The notes beneath the pieces were generated by a model that worked only from the letters and a program-made list of their open reading frames with translations, did no database searches and was not told the DNA's origin. This document shows, piece after piece, positions 63,607 through 64,000 of a stretch of DNA of 64,000 bases. The position numbers were made by a program, and so were the translations under genes. The first letter of the stretch is position 1. Every line of letters begins with the position of its first letter. Source of the stretch: Ignavibacteriales bacterium (GTDB taxonomy: Bacteria; Bacteroidota; Ignavibacteria; UBA10030); contig JAPLFR010000016.1 of the NCBI GenBank assembly GCA_026390575.1, positions 310,001-374,000 on the forward strand, given 5' to 3'.

Positions 63607-64000
63607 TTATGCCGATTTGCGAATTATGAGCTCAGGGTTAAATATAGCATTTTGAGGGTTGCGGAGAATTTCGTCTCTTTGGATTACAACCATAGTGTAC
63701 GCGGCTTCAGCCATTTCCATCAAAGGCTGCCGAATAGTAGTAAGTGTCGGGGTCGAAAGTCGCGCGATAAGTAAATCGTCAAAGCCAACAATTGCGACAT
63801 CCTCGGGAACCCGCACTCCTTTATCTTTGGCTACATTCAGTAATCCTTGCGCGCAATTGTCCCCCGCTGCACAAAAAACGGCATCCACGCCTAGGGCCAA
63901 CAACTTCGGCATTACCTCAACACCATCCTCACGAGAATAATGCATCACCTCCATCACGCACCCTTGCGGTATTGAAAGTCCTTTCGCCTTGAGCGCCTGT
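63607..64000 (-). CDS. LacI-family transcriptional regulator (C-terminal part, runs off the window)
   Basis: The frame is open to the right edge, so the N-terminal HTH domain lies outside. The visible 130 residues are a periplasmic-binding-protein-like effector domain: ALGVDAVFCAAGDNCAQGLL, VPEDVAIVGFDDLLIARLST, then PTLTTIRQPLMEMAEAAYTM, and the ending FNPELIIRKSA, all standard for LacI/GalR regulators. It likely binds a sugar and controls the nearby GH130 genes. The annotated end is the window boundary, not the start codon. Confidence 0.9.
   Translation of the reverse strand, partial: QALKAKGLSIPQGCVMEVMHYSREDGVEVMPKLLALGVDAVFCAAGDNCAQGLLNVAKDKGVRVPEDVAIVGFDDLLIARLSTPTLTTIRQPLMEMAEAAYTMVVIQRDEILRNPQNAIFNPELIIRKSA

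Overview
The window looks like chromosomal DNA of an FCB-group bacterium, most likely the Ignavibacteria/Chlorobi side of Bacteroidota. The evidence is two secreted proteins ending in a type IX secretion (T9SS) sorting domain with the QNYPNPFNPSTTI signature, a short primary sigma factor whose N-terminus is of the Bacteroidota type, a TamL-like lipoprotein next to TamB, and moderate GC. No plasmid or phage backbone, CRISPR array or rRNA operon is visible.

Layout. 0-0.3 kb holds two copies of a histidine-kinase tail separated by REP-like palindromes. 0.3-8 kb is a minus-strand block: a T9SS beta-propeller, then the HrcA/CIRCE heat-shock operon hrcA-grpE-dnaJ, closely followed by comEA, a PilM-like gene, rsmD and coaD. 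8-15 kb holds carA and assorted envelope, transport and hypothetical genes, one with an in-frame stop. 15.2-15.8 kb is a REP-associated tyrosine transposase (RAYT) flanked by hairpins and carrying a perfect palindrome inside its frame. 15.9-29 kb (minus strand) holds class II ribonucleotide reductase, two SPOR proteins, deoC, fmt, def, an NlpC/P60 lipoprotein, the primary sigma factor, two EutN/CcmL microcompartment vertex proteins, deoB, a zinc-ribbon protein and a GAF protein with a degenerate GGDEF domain. 29-36 kb (plus strand) holds a nucleotidyltransferase-phosphomannomutase fusion, a PTS IIA protein, hisS, lgt, rlmB and initiator tRNA-Met, whose 3' tail and terminator are duplicated. 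36-51 kb (minus strand) is an envelope/stress region: outer-membrane protein, MgtA-type ATPase, YihY protein, tamB-tamL and a series of very small membrane proteins, several sharing upstream DNA.

52-59.5 kb (plus strand) is the most interesting block. It encodes an aldehyde dehydrogenase, L-lysine 6-aminotransferase, an NADP-type isocitrate/homoisocitrate-like dehydrogenase, an isocitrate-lyase-superfamily enzyme with an intact KRCGH motif, a small unknown protein and a two-subunit LeuCD/homoaconitase-like hydratase. Together they could take lysine to 2-aminoadipate and then run alpha-aminoadipate-type chemistry in the degradative direction, ending in C-C cleavage. This is a hypothesis from gene content.

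59.6-64 kb is a small accessory region between two truncated transposases. It carries two GH130 mannoside phosphorylases, a short membrane ORF resembling a symporter tail, and the end of a LacI-family regulator that runs off the window.

A second system to note is the pairing of deoB, deoC and two BMC vertex proteins. DeoC has an N-terminal amphipathic extension resembling an encapsulation peptide, which suggests a deoxyribose-phosphate microcompartment whose main shell genes lie outside the window.
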